From the NCBI GenBank assembly GCA_031769625.1, contig JAUIMM010000686.1, forward strand, positions 3,866,001 to 3,930,000: a stretch of 64,000 bases of DNA. The letters run 5' to 3'. Positions 1 to 10,134 of the stretch are shown here, in pieces; within the stretch, counting starts at the first letter, position 1; each line of letters starts with the position of its first letter. The position numbers and the translations under genes are program-made. This DNA is from Taudactylus pleione. Taxonomy: Eukaryota; Chordata; Amphibia; Anura; Myobatrachidae. Under the pieces are notes generated by a model that was given only the letters and a program-made list of their open reading frames with translations, was not told where the DNA came from and ran no database searches.

Positions 1-2523
1 CTACTTTCACTTTAAGAGCTTGCAATGGAGACTATATGTAATTTTGAAATTGTTCACTTAAATCACTAGCTGTTGATAGTGGACATAATGATGATTGACA
101 GTATAATTAAATATGTGCTAATGCCACCAGCTGTCCTATCAGCAGATACTTATTAGCTTGTCGTAGCTGGATTGACCCACAACTGAATTTTTGCTCCAAA
201 TACTTGTTGCAGCACCATCTCTAGACAATATTTTTACTTTAACTGTATGTGAATTAGTCCAAAAAATTAGATATGCAATATGATACATTTTCTCCTCTTG
301 TCCCAACCTGAGCAGGTATATGAGAGTCTTTATTCTAGACCGGAAATCGGACAAACTTGCACCAATGGAACCGGCAGCTGTGATGTGGAAACAGGGAGCA
401 GCTGTGATTATAAAATTAGTCATTCTATAAAAGAATTGGTTTGATAAATAATAAAATGGTGTATTAACCGCAGATGGCTACAAGGTCACAGTATGTTGAT
501 TAAAATCATAAAACGGGGCGTAAGCAGAGTGGTTTTTCCGGATGGAGGGTGTACACTGAGTGACTTCTCCAAGTGAGACCTCTTGTGGGGAGTGTGTTGT
601 TTTTTTTTACCACCGCAGTTTTCGCTCACTTGATAACATAACAATATTGTGCTTGGTTTTTCCAGTAACAAATAAAGTAACAAAACATTTAGTAGACAAC
701 ATTACTGAATAAAATAATTAATTACAGTATATCCCATGCAGTGGACCTTCCTGTTAAGTCATCTCACAATGGTTATTATTCTGCCTTGCCTCTGCATGTA
801 TTCATCTGTATAGAAACTGTTGTTCTCTGCGCAGTATGTGTGGGAAAATGTACATTACTGTATAACATAATCAGAATTATTTTATGTAGTGGACTTGCTG
901 ATGCACATTGTAATGGAACCATGGCCGTTTTATTGAAAAGCAAAGGATTATATTGAATGCCTACGCAGTGTGGAACTATTCCTGTTAAAAAAAAGCAAAC
1001 ATGATTTAAGAATAGGAAACAAAAATTGGAAAAATAAGCATTAAACCTAAAATTTAGAGACAAATTCTACTGAGATTTTTTTATTTTACTTAAAACGTAA
1101 TGACTTTTTGATATATAAAAAGGAATAACTTAAGTATGTTTTTTATTTTAGTTAATTTTCATAGATCATTATAAAATAATGGTTTAAGCAATCCACATGT
1201 AAACAGAATAGCTGTTATTAGAATTTTATTTCTGTTTTAGTTTGAGCAGGTTTTTGTCTATTGTGAATCCCTTTCTCATTTTTACCATAATTAGCTCGGT
1301 ATCCGTGATAATCTGTAAGATGCGAAAATGCAGCGGTTTTCTGCAGCTGACATGGCTATCTGATGTAGCTCTTATTGCGGAGTATAGTGCCTGTATATCT
1401 GCATGCAGCTGTTGTTCAACTGCAACTCCCACCATGCTGTGCTAAAACAGTTTGATTCCAGCCAACAGATAGAGATGGGGAGCCATTAGTATCCTGCATT
1501 ATACAATGATGTATGTTGAAGGAATCTTGCTGGAGAGGTCTTTGTCCTCTTGTAAATAGACAAACTTTTAACCTCGCTTCAATGAAGGGTTAAGTAAAGA
1601 CTGTAATTGAACCATTTTTCTGCTTTCCATGTCTGTCCTCTGTGACTGTGGCATTTAATTTATCAGCGAAAGGCATCAGCAAAGGGAATATGAGTAAATA
1701 GAACTGTCGAGAACGGCAGGTCATTTTTATTTGACTACGGTGGGTTTAATGAAGTCTTGTCTTTATAATTCATTATACCTTGATAATACATTTGAGTTCT
1801 CCCCTAATGATGCTAGTTAAACCGTTCACACTCTTGAGCGGTGTGAGATGGAAAATGCAAAAGCACTTTGAATCACAATAACATGATTTCCAACCACCAG
1901 GGTCTATGTAATAAATTATATCTTTCTTTTTCTTTTAATGTCCCATTGGCCCTGTGTAAATGTTGCTGTAAAAGGCTCTTTGATAGTCTAGTTTGTTTTT
2001 TACAATCATTTCAAGCGTGCATCAGTTGAGTTAGCCAGATTTATAGCTGCAGTATGTGGTTTGGGTCTACAATTGTAGTGATTTGTGTTTATTTTCAAGG
2101 CACATTTTGCAGGCTGTCTTCCACATCTGACAGTTTCTTGCATACCATCAAGAAGAAACAGACTAATCTTCTTTAGATTTATAATCGTATATATTACTGT
2201 TCTTGTCACAGAGGAGTTACGCTCTAACTAAATAGTAACTATTTAAAATATGTAGGCCTATATGCAGTTGTCATATGCATGTGTTATCAACATTACAGAA
2301 GTAGTTTTATTCTGTGCCAGGTTTATGGATCTCCCTAATCCCTATCCTTTTCCTGATTGCAGTGGGTTTATGTAATTGTACATGCAGCTAAACACGAGCA
2401 TTGGCCATGGTGGACTATATGAATCCAATAGGGTCACCTCGTGGCAGTGGTTCCCCTTGGTTCCCACATACACAAGGAGATCAAGCTGCCAATTTGACCA
2501 CGTGCCAATCAGGCTGGTCCAAC
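1..2523. other. Unrecognised AT-rich DNA, no gene seen
   Basis: Only short chance frames occur here, none with a recognisable domain. No splice-like exon, tRNA or terminal-repeat pair was found. It could be intronic or intergenic; the sequence does not decide. Confidence 0.5.
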
Positions 2524-2526
2524 TAA

Positions 2527-2663
2527 AGGTGCACATACATCATGTAGCAATGCGATCGGAAATGCCGATCTTCAAATCGGGAAAATCCAACATGTTGGAT
2601 TTCTGTGATCCTGGGATGCTGGGTTGCGGATCGCTGCAATCCGTTGCTGATGTATGGGCACCT
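2527..2663. mobile_element. 137-bp PIF/Harbinger-like MITE
   Basis: The ends read AGGTGCACATACATCA and TGATGTATGGGCACCT, which are near-perfect inverted repeats. They are flanked by the 3-bp duplication TAA (2524-2526 and 2664-2666). Three-base T/A-rich duplications are typical of PIF/Harbinger elements. It has no coding capacity. It shares the GGTGC...ACACT-like end with longer MITEs at 22267, 29239, 30616, 41889 and 55902, so it may be a short relative. Confidence 0.75.
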
Positions 2664-2666
2664 TAA

Positions 2667-3008
2667 ATCAAGATGACCACAATTGGTTTAGGAGTGCATA
2701 TGCGGTCAGTGCCTATTCACATTTTTTCAGTGCTACCAATTGGCTCCTGAAAAATCCTAATCAGGTGTTGATCAAGATTAGCTGTCTGCTAGGGCCCAGG
2801 CAAGCTATAATTTGAGGTTTATTAGGTCTAAAGCAACATAATTGTAGAATTGAAGCTTGTTTTGAAACCATACGTTTGATCAAGAAGGTGTTCTTAATGG
2901 ATCCATGTCTTTATTAGGGCATATGATCTTATGATCAATGAAGTATTTCATGTTTCAAACATTTATGTTTGCAAATACATGTTTTATACAGATCAAACAC
3001 TTTGGGGG
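2667..3008. other. Unrecognised stretch
   Basis: No gene, terminal repeat or tandem array was recognised between the MITE and the first hAT-like end at 3009. Confidence 0.4.
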
Positions 3009-3083
3009 CAGGGCTGGATTAAGGTCTGTGGGGGCCCCTGGGCAACAAACTTGTGGGGGCCCCTTATGCAATGTCCCCAGTGG
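3009..3083. repeat. hAT-like terminal repeat fragment (left partner of 8420-8458)
   Basis: Starts CAGGGCTGGATTAAGG and runs through a G-rich segment. The reverse complement of 8420-8458 matches about 35 bases of it (CAGG...CTGGATTAAGG...GGGGGCCC..GGGCAAC). CAGGGCYGGATTAA ends are typical of non-autonomous hAT elements, and a clean copy with a duplication lies at 58523-58804. No 8-bp duplication was found for this pair. Confidence 0.5.
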
Positions 3084-3313
3084 CCAGGGCCGGATTAAGA
3101 GGGGGGCGACAGGGGTGGTCGTCCAGGGGTCCCCATACACAAAGAGGCGCCCACCTCTAGAGCATGCAAGGGGGGGTTTCTAAGAAGCTAGAAATCCCCC
3201 CTGACGGACCAATTTCCCCTCCTATGTCTGGAGGGGGTGGAGCCAATATGACAAGCCCTGCCCACAAATGACCTACAAATCGCGGCATTACGGCGCGAGG
3301 GGGCGGAGCCTAA

Positions 3314-4050
3314 GGATGTGACCAGCAGCAGCATAAAAAGTAAGTGTATATATGTACTGTTTTATTGTGTATATATGTGTATGTATGTGTTACTGTGTGT
3401 GTATGTATGCCTACCCTCCAACATGACCCCTTCCATTAGGTACAACATGCTCTGCTTCTGGACTTCCCACCTTGCAGTCACCTGTGTTGAACTAGGTAGT
3501 TGATGACACAGGTGTTTCACCACAGGTGGCTACAATCATAAATGAAGAGGGAAGTCCAGGAGCAGAGCATTTTGTACCTAATGGAACGGGTCTGTGTATG
3601 TGTATATGTGTTAATGTGTATATATGTGTTAGTGTGTGTATATTGCTATGTGTTTGTGTATACTGTATATGTGTGTATATGTATGCATGTGTATACTGTA
3701 TATGTGTGTATGTATGTGTGTATACTATATATGTGTACTGTTTAATTGTGCATATATGTGTATATATGTGTTAATGTGTATATATGTGTCAGTGTTTGTA
3801 CATACTGCTGTGTGTTTGTTAGTGTGTATGTATGTGTTTGTGTGTGTATACTGCATATTTTATTTATTTATTTATTAACAGTTTCTTATATAGCGCAGCA
3901 TATGTGTGTATACTGTATATGTGTGTTTGTGTATATACTGTATATGTGTTAGTGTGTATGTATGTGCGTGTATACTGTTTATATGTGTATTTTATATATA
4001 GCATATGCTTGCTACATACATATATATATATTATATATATATATATATAT
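3314..4050. repeat. Degenerate (TG/TATG)n tract ending in (AT)n
   Basis: Irregular units of TGTGTATATATGTGTATG and ATACTGTATATGTG fill most of this stretch, broken by the foldback at 3427-3590. It ends in about 30 bases of pure TA/AT directly against the Gypsy LTR. All reading frames here (Met-Cys-Val-Tyr-rich) are artefacts of the dinucleotide repeat. Confidence 0.85.
3427..3590. repeat. Foldback repeat inside the (TG)n tract
   Basis: The left arm (TTCCATTAGGTACAACATGCTC...CTTCTGGACTTCCC) is matched by the inverted right arm (GGGAAGTCCAGGAGCAGAGCATTTTGTACCTAATGGAA). The centre also contains paired ACCTGTG/CACAGGT segments. It looks like a foldback MITE; no duplication was resolved in the surrounding repeat. 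Confidence 0.65.
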
Positions 4051-4659
4051 TGTGACACAGTCAGATTAGGGGTTCCCTCTCCTGGGTAGAAGGACTCCTT
4101 TCTTACACACACCCACAGCAGCAGGGAAGCAGCACACCAGTCTGGATGCAAGTACAAGCTGGTCGGCGCCAGTCTTTATTGTACAATGTCAGAAATAACA
4201 TAAAGAAAACATAAACATAAATCCTAGCCCTGTCGGGGCACTACCTTCACAGGTAGTTCCCTCACTACCAGAACCTGGCAGGGCCTAATGCCCTCACCAG
4301 CAACAAAAGCACAGCACAACACTTAGTTAGGTTTTTCCAGTGTCTCTGAGCAAACTCCCTGTCTGCTCTCCCAGGTGAGACAATCAGCCCTCAACACACT
4401 AGGCTTATATTGGCCACTCTCTGGTGGAAACCCTAACAAGCCTGTTACCAGGCTGCAAGATCCAAAACCTGGAGTGGCCGTGGGTGGAGCCCTCCCTCTC
4501 CTCTCACCCACAACCCCCAGATCCCAAACCGGCTTTTCAAAAAGCCGAGACTCAAGCCTGCTACACTGCAGACTTTCTCCTGGGGATTTTAAACACATAT
4601 GACAGGAATCTGGGATAAATGTCCCTGCCACAGACCACTTTACCAGTGATCCTATCACA
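4051..4659 (-). repeat. 3' LTR (in element orientation)
   Basis: Begins TGTGACACAG and ends CTATCACA on the plus strand, about 609 bp. It is nearly identical to 7499-8098; the clearest differences are an extra AACATAAAC-type insert near 4200 and a small change near 4325. Confidence 0.92.
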
Positions 4660-4674
4660 TATCCCCCCACTTTG
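4660..4674 (-). other. Polypurine tract
   Basis: On the minus strand CAAAGTGGGGGGATA lies directly against the start of the 3' LTR (TGTGATAGG). This is the position and composition expected of the plus-strand DNA primer of a retrotransposon. Confidence 0.75.
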
Positions 4675-4689
4675 TTTCGACCTATGGGG

Positions 4690-4863
4690 CGGAACAACTG
4701 AAGCCCCCAAACAATGAACGCGTGACAACGCGTCTGCTTTAAACAACAGGCCCCCTGGCCTGTGTTCCACCGAAAATTTAAAAGTTTGTAACGCCAAGAA
4801 CCATCTCGTATTACTGTCCTTATTTTCGGACATCCACGTTATGGCCAACGCCTCCTTCTCCAC
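4690..4863 (-). pseudogene. RNase H C-terminal remnant of the Gypsy pol
   Basis: The minus-strand frame contains EKEALAI, then TRWFLALQTFKF, then VEHRPG, ending with KADALSR. This order is characteristic of the tail of Gypsy RNase H, just before the tether that follows. It is in a different frame from the upstream gag-pol product. At about 4850-4865 a deletion fuses the start of reverse transcriptase (...DAYPMPQW) to this segment. The polymerase active site (YxDD) and the front of RNase H are therefore absent. It runs into the polypurine tract with no integrase behind it, which supports the Gmr1 order. Confidence 0.8.
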
Positions 4864-7364
4864 TGTGGCATCGGGTAGGCATCGAATTTTGAAACACTGC
4901 TCAACTTTCGGAAGTCATTGCAGAAATGCACACTCCCGTCGGGCTTTGGAATCAACCCAATGGGACTTGACCATTCACTATGTGATTCTTCAATAACCCC
5001 TAACTCTAGCATATTTTTAATTTCTTTCGACACCGATTCTCTTTGTGCTGCTGGTAACCTATAGGGCTTTAGATTTACTGGAGGGGCTCGGTCGGCCGAC
5101 AGTACCGTTCTATCTTTCCAGGGCTTTAACAGATTTATATGGTATATCTGTTCTGGCTTTCTTTTCCCCGGCTGGTAAACTTTGTAATTGACCTGTCCCA
5201 CTCTTTCTAAGATTTCAAAGGGCCCTTGCCATTTAGCCAAAAGTTTATTTTCCACAGTGGGAACCAACACTAACACTCTGTCCCCAGGAGCAAAGCTGCG
5301 TAACCGAGCATTGCGGTTGTATACCCTCTGCTGTGCCTGTTGAGCCTGTTCCAGGTGCTCTCTCACTATCGGCACCTCTACAATAGGCAATGGAACTAGT
5401 GGACCCTTAAAATGTGGTCTGGGAGCATGATACTGACACTCAGGGCAGGATGCGTAGAAGTCAGATATCTCTTTATGAAGCCTGGGCCAGAAAAACCTCT
5501 GCATTATTCGCTCACTGGTTTTCTCTACCCCTAGATGGCCTGCCGTTATATGACCATGGGCCAGGTCCAACACTGTTCTTCTGTAGGCTTTGGGAACTAT
5601 TAGTTGTTCCACAATATCTTCCCCCTTCTTAGTCACCTGATATAACAAATCCTGACACATTACCATGTGGGGATAGGACAAAGGACTATCAGGGTCTACG
5701 GGTTTACCATCAACTACTTTTACATTCTCCCTGGCTTTTACCAAAGTAGGGTCATTCAACTGCTCCACGGCCAAGACCTCTCTTCTGACCTCTAAATCAG
5801 GCAGACGATCCACTGGCCCAACAACACTTCCCACCTCAATGGGAGGCACATCAGTTGGCGGGCCACCGTCACGCTCCGCATTCTCTAGTTCGCCATCCAT
5901 AGTAGGAAAAGGGAATAACTCTGACTCAGAAGAAACTCCCTCCTCCACTATATCGACAACCTTCTCAAGTGGACCGGGGTTGTTCACTTCTGGAACAAAA
6001 CGGCTTTCCCACAATTTCCAGAAGTGAGAAAAGTCTCTCCCCAATATTGCATCGTACATCAGACCAGGCACCAAACCCACAGAAACTATAGCAGAGCCAC
6101 ATGGTGTCTCGATGTTCACCTCGGCAGTAACATAATATCGATTATCCCCATGTATGCAGGTCACACCAACAGTTTTCCCCTTATGCCTCAAGGGGTTCAC
6201 CAGCTCAGCTTTTATAAGTGTCACCAAGCTACCAGAGTCTAACAGTGCCTCTACTCGGTTGCCATCTACAGTGAGTACACACATGTGCTTATCAGTCTCA
6301 GCCTGCCGGTCAGCCATACAGGCTGTCTGTGCAAAGAAAGACCCCCTGCGGTAGACATGAGCAGTATCACATTGCATAGGTTCAGTTGTAAGTGAACAAT
6401 TAGCGGAAATATGGCCGAAGTCACCACACCGGAAACACTGAATCATATTAATGTCTTGTCGTTTACGGGGCAAGAACCTTCCTGGCCTGGCAGGCCTGTC
6501 TCCAGGTTCTACACCCTCAGTATTAGGTACATTCCACCGCCCAGCACCCTTCTCCCCTGGAACAGTCTTACCAGTGTCGCTGGGAGTTCGCCGGGGCACC
6601 ATCGGGGCTTGGTGGGGCATACTCCTCAGCTCCTCAGCCGCCACGTACCTCTCCACTAGCTCGACCAACTGGTCCGCGGTCTTAGGGTCTGCATGGCTCA
6701 CCCACTTGCGCAGAGTCGCGGGTAATCGCAGGTACCGGTCCATCACGACCCTTTCCACGATCTGTGGTCCCGTCAGCATCTCGGGCTGTAGCCATTTTGA
6801 GGACAGATGGACGAGGTCATGCATCTGTGAACGTGGAGGCTTGTCCATATGGAACTCCCAGCGGTGGACCCGTTGGGCACGAACAAAGGTGGTGACTCCC
6901 AAGCGAGTTAGGATCTCCTGTTTTAGTTTTTTATAGTCCTTGGCATCAGCCAGGCATAAGTCGAAATATGCTTTTTGTGGCTCCCCAGACAAAAAGGGTG
7001 CCACCAGACTTGCCCACTGCTCCTGGGGCCAACTCTCCCTTTCGGCCGTTCTTTCAAATGCGGCGAGATAGGCCTCCACATCATCGCCCGAAGTCATCTT
7101 TTGGAGGAAGTGACTGGCTCGTACGGAGTGAGTGGTGGTGGGAGGACCAGTATTAACATCCCTGGGCCGGGCGACCAGGTGCTGTACTACCTCTCTTAAG
7201 GCCTGGCGGGTTTCCTCAATGGCGACCTGTTGAAGTCTGTTAGATTCCTGCTGAATTTTGTTTGTCTCCTGCTGAGCTGCTGTAGCTTGAAGCAAGGCCT
7301 TAATAATGTCCTCCATTTTGTCCTGGGGTGTAGGTTGGAAGCTGAACCTTGCCTCTCTGAGCAT
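4839..7364 (-). pseudogene. Gmr1-type gag-protease-integrase-reverse transcriptase polyprotein, internally deleted
   Basis: One 841-codon frame. Residues 17-65 are Gln/Glu-rich and probably coiled coil. Residues about 80-245 are capsid; its second half (about 160-245) resembles the SCAN domain, with WLQPE at 191-195, a VER-VMDRYLRLP-LRKWV run at 203-222 and LVELVE at 233-238. A retroviral zinc knuckle sits at 310-323 (C-x2-C-x4-H-x4-C). The protease shows LLDSGS at 374-379 and ILGRD at 440-444. The integrase zinc finger follows (His near 603-610, C640-x2-C643). At about residue 667 the D,D-35-E core is missing and the frame passes straight to the C-terminal domain with KWQGPF (711-716). The start of reverse transcriptase follows at about 757-833 (EWSSPIGLIPKPDG, NDFRKL), then stops at the second deletion. 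I chose the upstream Met at 7364; an internal Met at residue 17 is an alternative. The frame is open, but the catalytic cores are missing. Confidence 0.88.
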
Positions 7365-7479
7365 TGGCTGACGCCTCCTCTATGGGACTCCAAGGACACA
7401 GTGTTATTTCCACACTCACAAATTGGGTGTCTGTCCCTTTAATTTTTAAACGGAAAGTTTTCCTCTCGCTGCAACTGCA

Positions 7480-7495
7480 GCTGCATTCTCCACCA
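7480..7495 (-). other. Primer-binding-site candidate
   Basis: Three bases inside the 5' LTR, the minus strand reads TGGTGGAGAATGCAGC. Starting with TGG at this distance is what a tRNA primer site should look like. I could not match it confidently to a particular tRNA. Confidence 0.5.
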
Positions 7496-7498
7496 TAT

Positions 7499-8098
7499 TG
7501 TGACACAGTCAGATTAGGGGTTCGCTCTCCTGGGTAGAAGGACTCCTTTCTTACACACACCCACAGCAGCAGGGAAGCAGCACACCAGTCTGGATGCAAG
7601 TACAAGCTGGTCGGCGCCAGTCTTTATTGTACAATGTCAGAAATAACATAAAGAAAAATCCTAGCCCTGTCGGGGCACTAACTTCACAGGTAGTTCCCTC
7701 ACTACCAGAACCTGGCATGGCCTAATGCCCTCACCAGCAACAAAAGCACAGCACAACACTTACAATTAGGTTTTTCCAGTGTCTCTGAGCAAACTCCCTG
7801 TCTGCTCTCCCAGGTGAGACAATCAGCCCTCAACACACTAGGCTTATATTGGCCACTCTCAGGTGGAAACCCTAACAAGCCTGTTACCAGGCTGCAAGAT
7901 CCAAAACCTGGAGTGGCCGTGGGTGGAGCCCTCCCTCTCCTCTCACCCACAACCCCCAGGTCCCAAACCGGCTTTTCAAAAAGCCGAGACTCAAGCCTGC
8001 TACACTGCAGACTTTCTCCTGGGGATTTTAAACACATATGACAGGAATCTGGGATAAATGTCCCTGCCACAGACCACTTTACCAGTGATCCTATCACA
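7499..8098 (-). repeat. 5' LTR (in element orientation)
   Basis: Begins TGTGACACAG and ends CTATCACA on the plus strand, about 600 bp. On the minus strand the element's transcription would start within this copy and proceed toward 7364. A CCAATATAAG-like sequence (minus strand, near 7850) could serve as a TATA-type element. Confidence 0.92.
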
Positions 8099-8171
8099 AT
8101 ATATAATGTATGTAACCCCCCCCCCCCCCCTGAAAATCCTGTATTTGCCCTGCCACCCTGTTCCCGGATGG

Positions 8172-8375
8172 GGGCTGAGCGCTGATCTGTGTTCTGAGTG
8201 CAACAGCACAGTCAGCGTTGCCACATAGAGCCCAGAGCAGCTCCCAGATCCCCTCATCAGCATTGCGTGACACATCATGTACGTGACGCTGATTACTGAT
8301 GTCGGGCCTCAGCAGCTGCTCTGCGCTCTATGCAGCAACACTGACTGTACTGCTGCATTCACAACACAGAGCAAG
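8172..8375. repeat. Foldback repeat with ~95-bp arms
   Basis: The left arm (CTGTGTTCTGAGTGCAACAGCACAGTCAGCGTTGC, then ATAGAGCCCAGAGCAGCT) pairs with the right arm (AGCAGCTGCTCTGCGCTCTAT, then CAACACTGACTGTACTGCTGCATTCACAACACAG). Several mismatches show it is old. It may be the inside of the hAT-like element whose right end is 8420-8458. Confidence 0.65.
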
Positions 8376-8419
8376 AAGGTAAGTAATCAGGGAGGGTGCG
8401 GGTAGGCTCCGCAACTTAG

Positions 8420-8458
8420 TTGCCCCAGGGCCCCCACAAGCCTTAATCTGGCCCTGCC
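8420..8458. repeat. hAT-like right terminal repeat
   Basis: TTGCCCCAGGGCCCCCACAAGCCTTAATCTGGCCCTG is the inverted partner of 3009-3050. See the entry at 3009. Confidence 0.5.
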
Positions 8459-8800
8459 AATAGCAATGCCCCTTATGCAGTGCCCACTGCAATAATGCCC
8501 CTTATGCAGTGCCCCTTATATATTGCCTCCAGTAGTGGTCCCCCTATACAGTGCCCCTTATATAGTGCCCCCAGACCCAGTAGTGGTCCCCCCCTATGCA
8601 GTGCCCCTTATATAGTGCCCCCAGTAGTAGTCCTCCCTATGCATTGCCCCCAGTAGTAGTCCCCCCTATCTTATACAGTGGGGCCAGTAGTTGTCCCCCT
8701 ATGCATTGACCCTAGTGGCACCCCCCCAGTGCCCCCATTAAGTGGCCCCCCTATACAGTGCCCCCTGTAATGCTCCCCTATGCAGTGCCCCCCCTATGCA
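8459..8800. repeat. Degenerate tandem repeat, ~30-bp C-rich unit
   Basis: Repeated variants of CCCCTTATGCAGTGCCCC and CCAGTAGTGGTCCCCCTAT follow one another for about 340 bp. Unit length and order drift, so this is an old minisatellite inside the composite element. A piece of the same unit also appears near 3054-3078. Confidence 0.8.
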
Positions 8801-8802
8801 CT

Positions 8803-8838
8803 ATGGGAGAGACGTCAGCATTATGACGTCTCTCCCAT
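8803..8838. repeat. Perfect hairpin with TGACGTC-type centre
   Basis: ATGGGAGAGACGTCA, a six-base loop, then TGACGTCTCTCCCAT. The 15-bp arms are perfect. TGACGTCT resembles a CREB site, but in a transposon interior this is probably incidental. Confidence 0.8.
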
Positions 8839-8911
8839 TGTCACACACTGCAGGGGGGGGCCGGAAGGCGGAGCTCATGAGTGTGCTCCAGCCGGCTCCC
8901 TCCGTTGACGC

Positions 8912-8950
8912 AGCAGCCAATGAGAGTCTGTGTGATTCTCATTGGCTGCT
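8912..8950. repeat. Perfect hairpin containing inverted CCAAT boxes
   Basis: AGCAGCCAATGAGA, a short loop, then TCTCATTGGCTGCT. The arms are about 14 bp and perfect, each carrying CCAAT in opposite orientation. Confidence 0.75.
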
Positions 8951-9155
8951 CTAACAAATACACAGCTGCCGGTGGCGGCTGTGTGTTTGTAACTGTGTAG
9001 TGTGGCCGCTCTCACTGCCGTCTACACAACACTTGCGGGGGGGGGACACTAGTGGCGGGTGCAGGCTGCACCGCTGCTAGTGGAGGCCCCTCCATGTGTG
9101 GGGGCCTGGGGACGACCGCTCCTGTCGCCCCCCCCCCCCTTAATTTGCCACTGGT

Positions 9156-9922
9156 TATGGTCATAGAGATGAGGAAAGTCTGGTTCCAAGGCTAACACGG
9201 GTATTGCTGTTAGTACTGCTGGTAATCAGAAATGCCATGAAAATTCCCAGCTATCCATGTGTATCTTGATACATGCACATGCTATGAAACATCCTTACCC
9301 AAATTGTCATTCCCTTAATGTAATGTGTGTCAGAGGCAGCTCAGTGTGTTGATATTGGTAGGATCTGCAGGAATATGTCAGTATATACATCCCTGGTGGA
9401 TTATGCTTGGATACATTGCACATACACTATTTTGACACAATTTCCACAGGGTAATCTATTCAGAAGATAGAATGAGGTCGCAACAGTCATGCCTAATATA
9501 TGGGTTAATGATGTTACTACCAGACACTGGTCATATACTGCATGAGTATTTCAAAAGGCAAAATAAATTATTTCTGTCTTAAAGATTTATTGTATGATTA
9601 TTTTCCATATATGTATTTTTTTTATACAAAGCCTAGTGTTGTACCTTGTTAGCATCCGCATATCTCTTTTCTTGCCTGTACACAAAAACAACTTATTAAC
9701 ATAATAAATTAAGTGTGGAAAAAAACTCCAAGGTAAATGTTACATTTGCCACTTTGAAATGATCAATATTCTTATATGTTTTGAATATTGCATTTAAGAT
9801 GAAACCATAATTACAGAGCTTAAATCTGCTGTCATTTTATACTTTGACAGTAGTATGTCACATGGTGTGTAGCTCCTACTGGCTACTGTGGAATATTGAC
9901 GCTGACATCTGCATATCATTTG
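9156..9922. other. Unrecognised AT-rich stretch
   Basis: No gene or recognisable repeat was found. Confidence 0.4.
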
Positions 9923-9930
9923 GTCTAGAA

Positions 9931-10134
9931 CAGTGGTTCTCAAACTCTGTCCTCAGGACCCCACACAGTTCACTTTTTGCAGGTCACACAGCAGGTGCCC
10001 AGGTGTATTCATTACTCACTGACACATTTTAAAAGAGCTACAGATGGAGCTAATTGTTTCACTTTTGATTCTGTGAGGAGACCTGGAAAACATGCACTGT
10101 TTGGTGTCCTGAGGACTGAGTTTGAGAACCTGTG
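9931..10134. mobile_element. 204-bp hAT MITE, copy 1
   Basis: Ends are CAGTGGTTCTCAAACTC and GAGTTTGAGAACCTGTG. The 8-bp target duplication GTCTAGAA is perfect (9923-9930, 10135-10142); 8-bp duplications mark hAT insertions. A second copy of exactly the same length lies at 31771-31974. Confidence 0.93.

Larger units (their letters stand above)
4051..8098 (-). mobile_element. Gypsy LTR retrotransposon with Gmr1-type domain order
   Basis: Two long terminal repeats (4051-4659 and 7499-8098) flank a 2.8-kb interior coding on the minus strand. Each LTR has TG...CA ends, and ATAT lies on both outer sides as a possible 4-bp duplication, though the left flank is an (AT)n run. The minus-strand order is LTR, primer site, gag with a SCAN-like capsid and a CCHC knuckle, protease, integrase, reverse transcriptase, RNase H, purine tract, LTR. 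Integrase upstream of reverse transcriptase is the mark of the Gmr1 group of deuterostome Gypsy elements; ordinary Ty3/Gypsy elements have the reverse. The integrase core and most of the reverse transcriptase are deleted, so this copy cannot move on its own. The LTRs differ by only a few substitutions and short indels, which suggests a fairly recent insertion. Confidence 0.9.
3084..9155. mobile_element. Composite repeat bounded by ~40-bp inverted ends, holding the Gypsy element
   Basis: The left end near 3084-3130 (GGCCGGATTAAG, then GGGGCGACAGGGGTGGTCGTCC) is matched in inverted orientation by 9105-9155 (GGACGACCGCTCCTGTCGCCCC, then CTTAATTTGCC). The interior holds a (TG)n tract, a foldback, the Gypsy element, a second foldback, a tandem repeat of about 30 bp and two perfect hairpins. 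The most likely reading is a hAT-like non-autonomous element that later received insertions. No convincing target duplication was found, so the boundaries are approximate. Confidence 0.45.

Noticed and set aside
3526..4157. Several frames of 60-97 codons rich in Cys, Val, Tyr and Met
   Set aside because: They are translations of the (TG)n/(TATG)n tract; composition and overlap in all frames show they are artefacts.
4323..4697. 124-codon minus-strand frame, repeated at 7702-8097
   Set aside because: It is within the Gypsy LTR and is present in both LTRs only because they are copies; no protein similarity was seen.
5414..6936. Plus-strand frames of up to 161 codons opposite the Gypsy polyprotein
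   Set aside because: They are antisense shadows of a minus-strand frame with clear gag, protease and integrase motifs.
8803..8838. Intrinsic transcription terminator or CREB-regulated promoter
   Set aside because: The setting is eukaryotic and inside a transposon; the hairpin is better explained as element structure.
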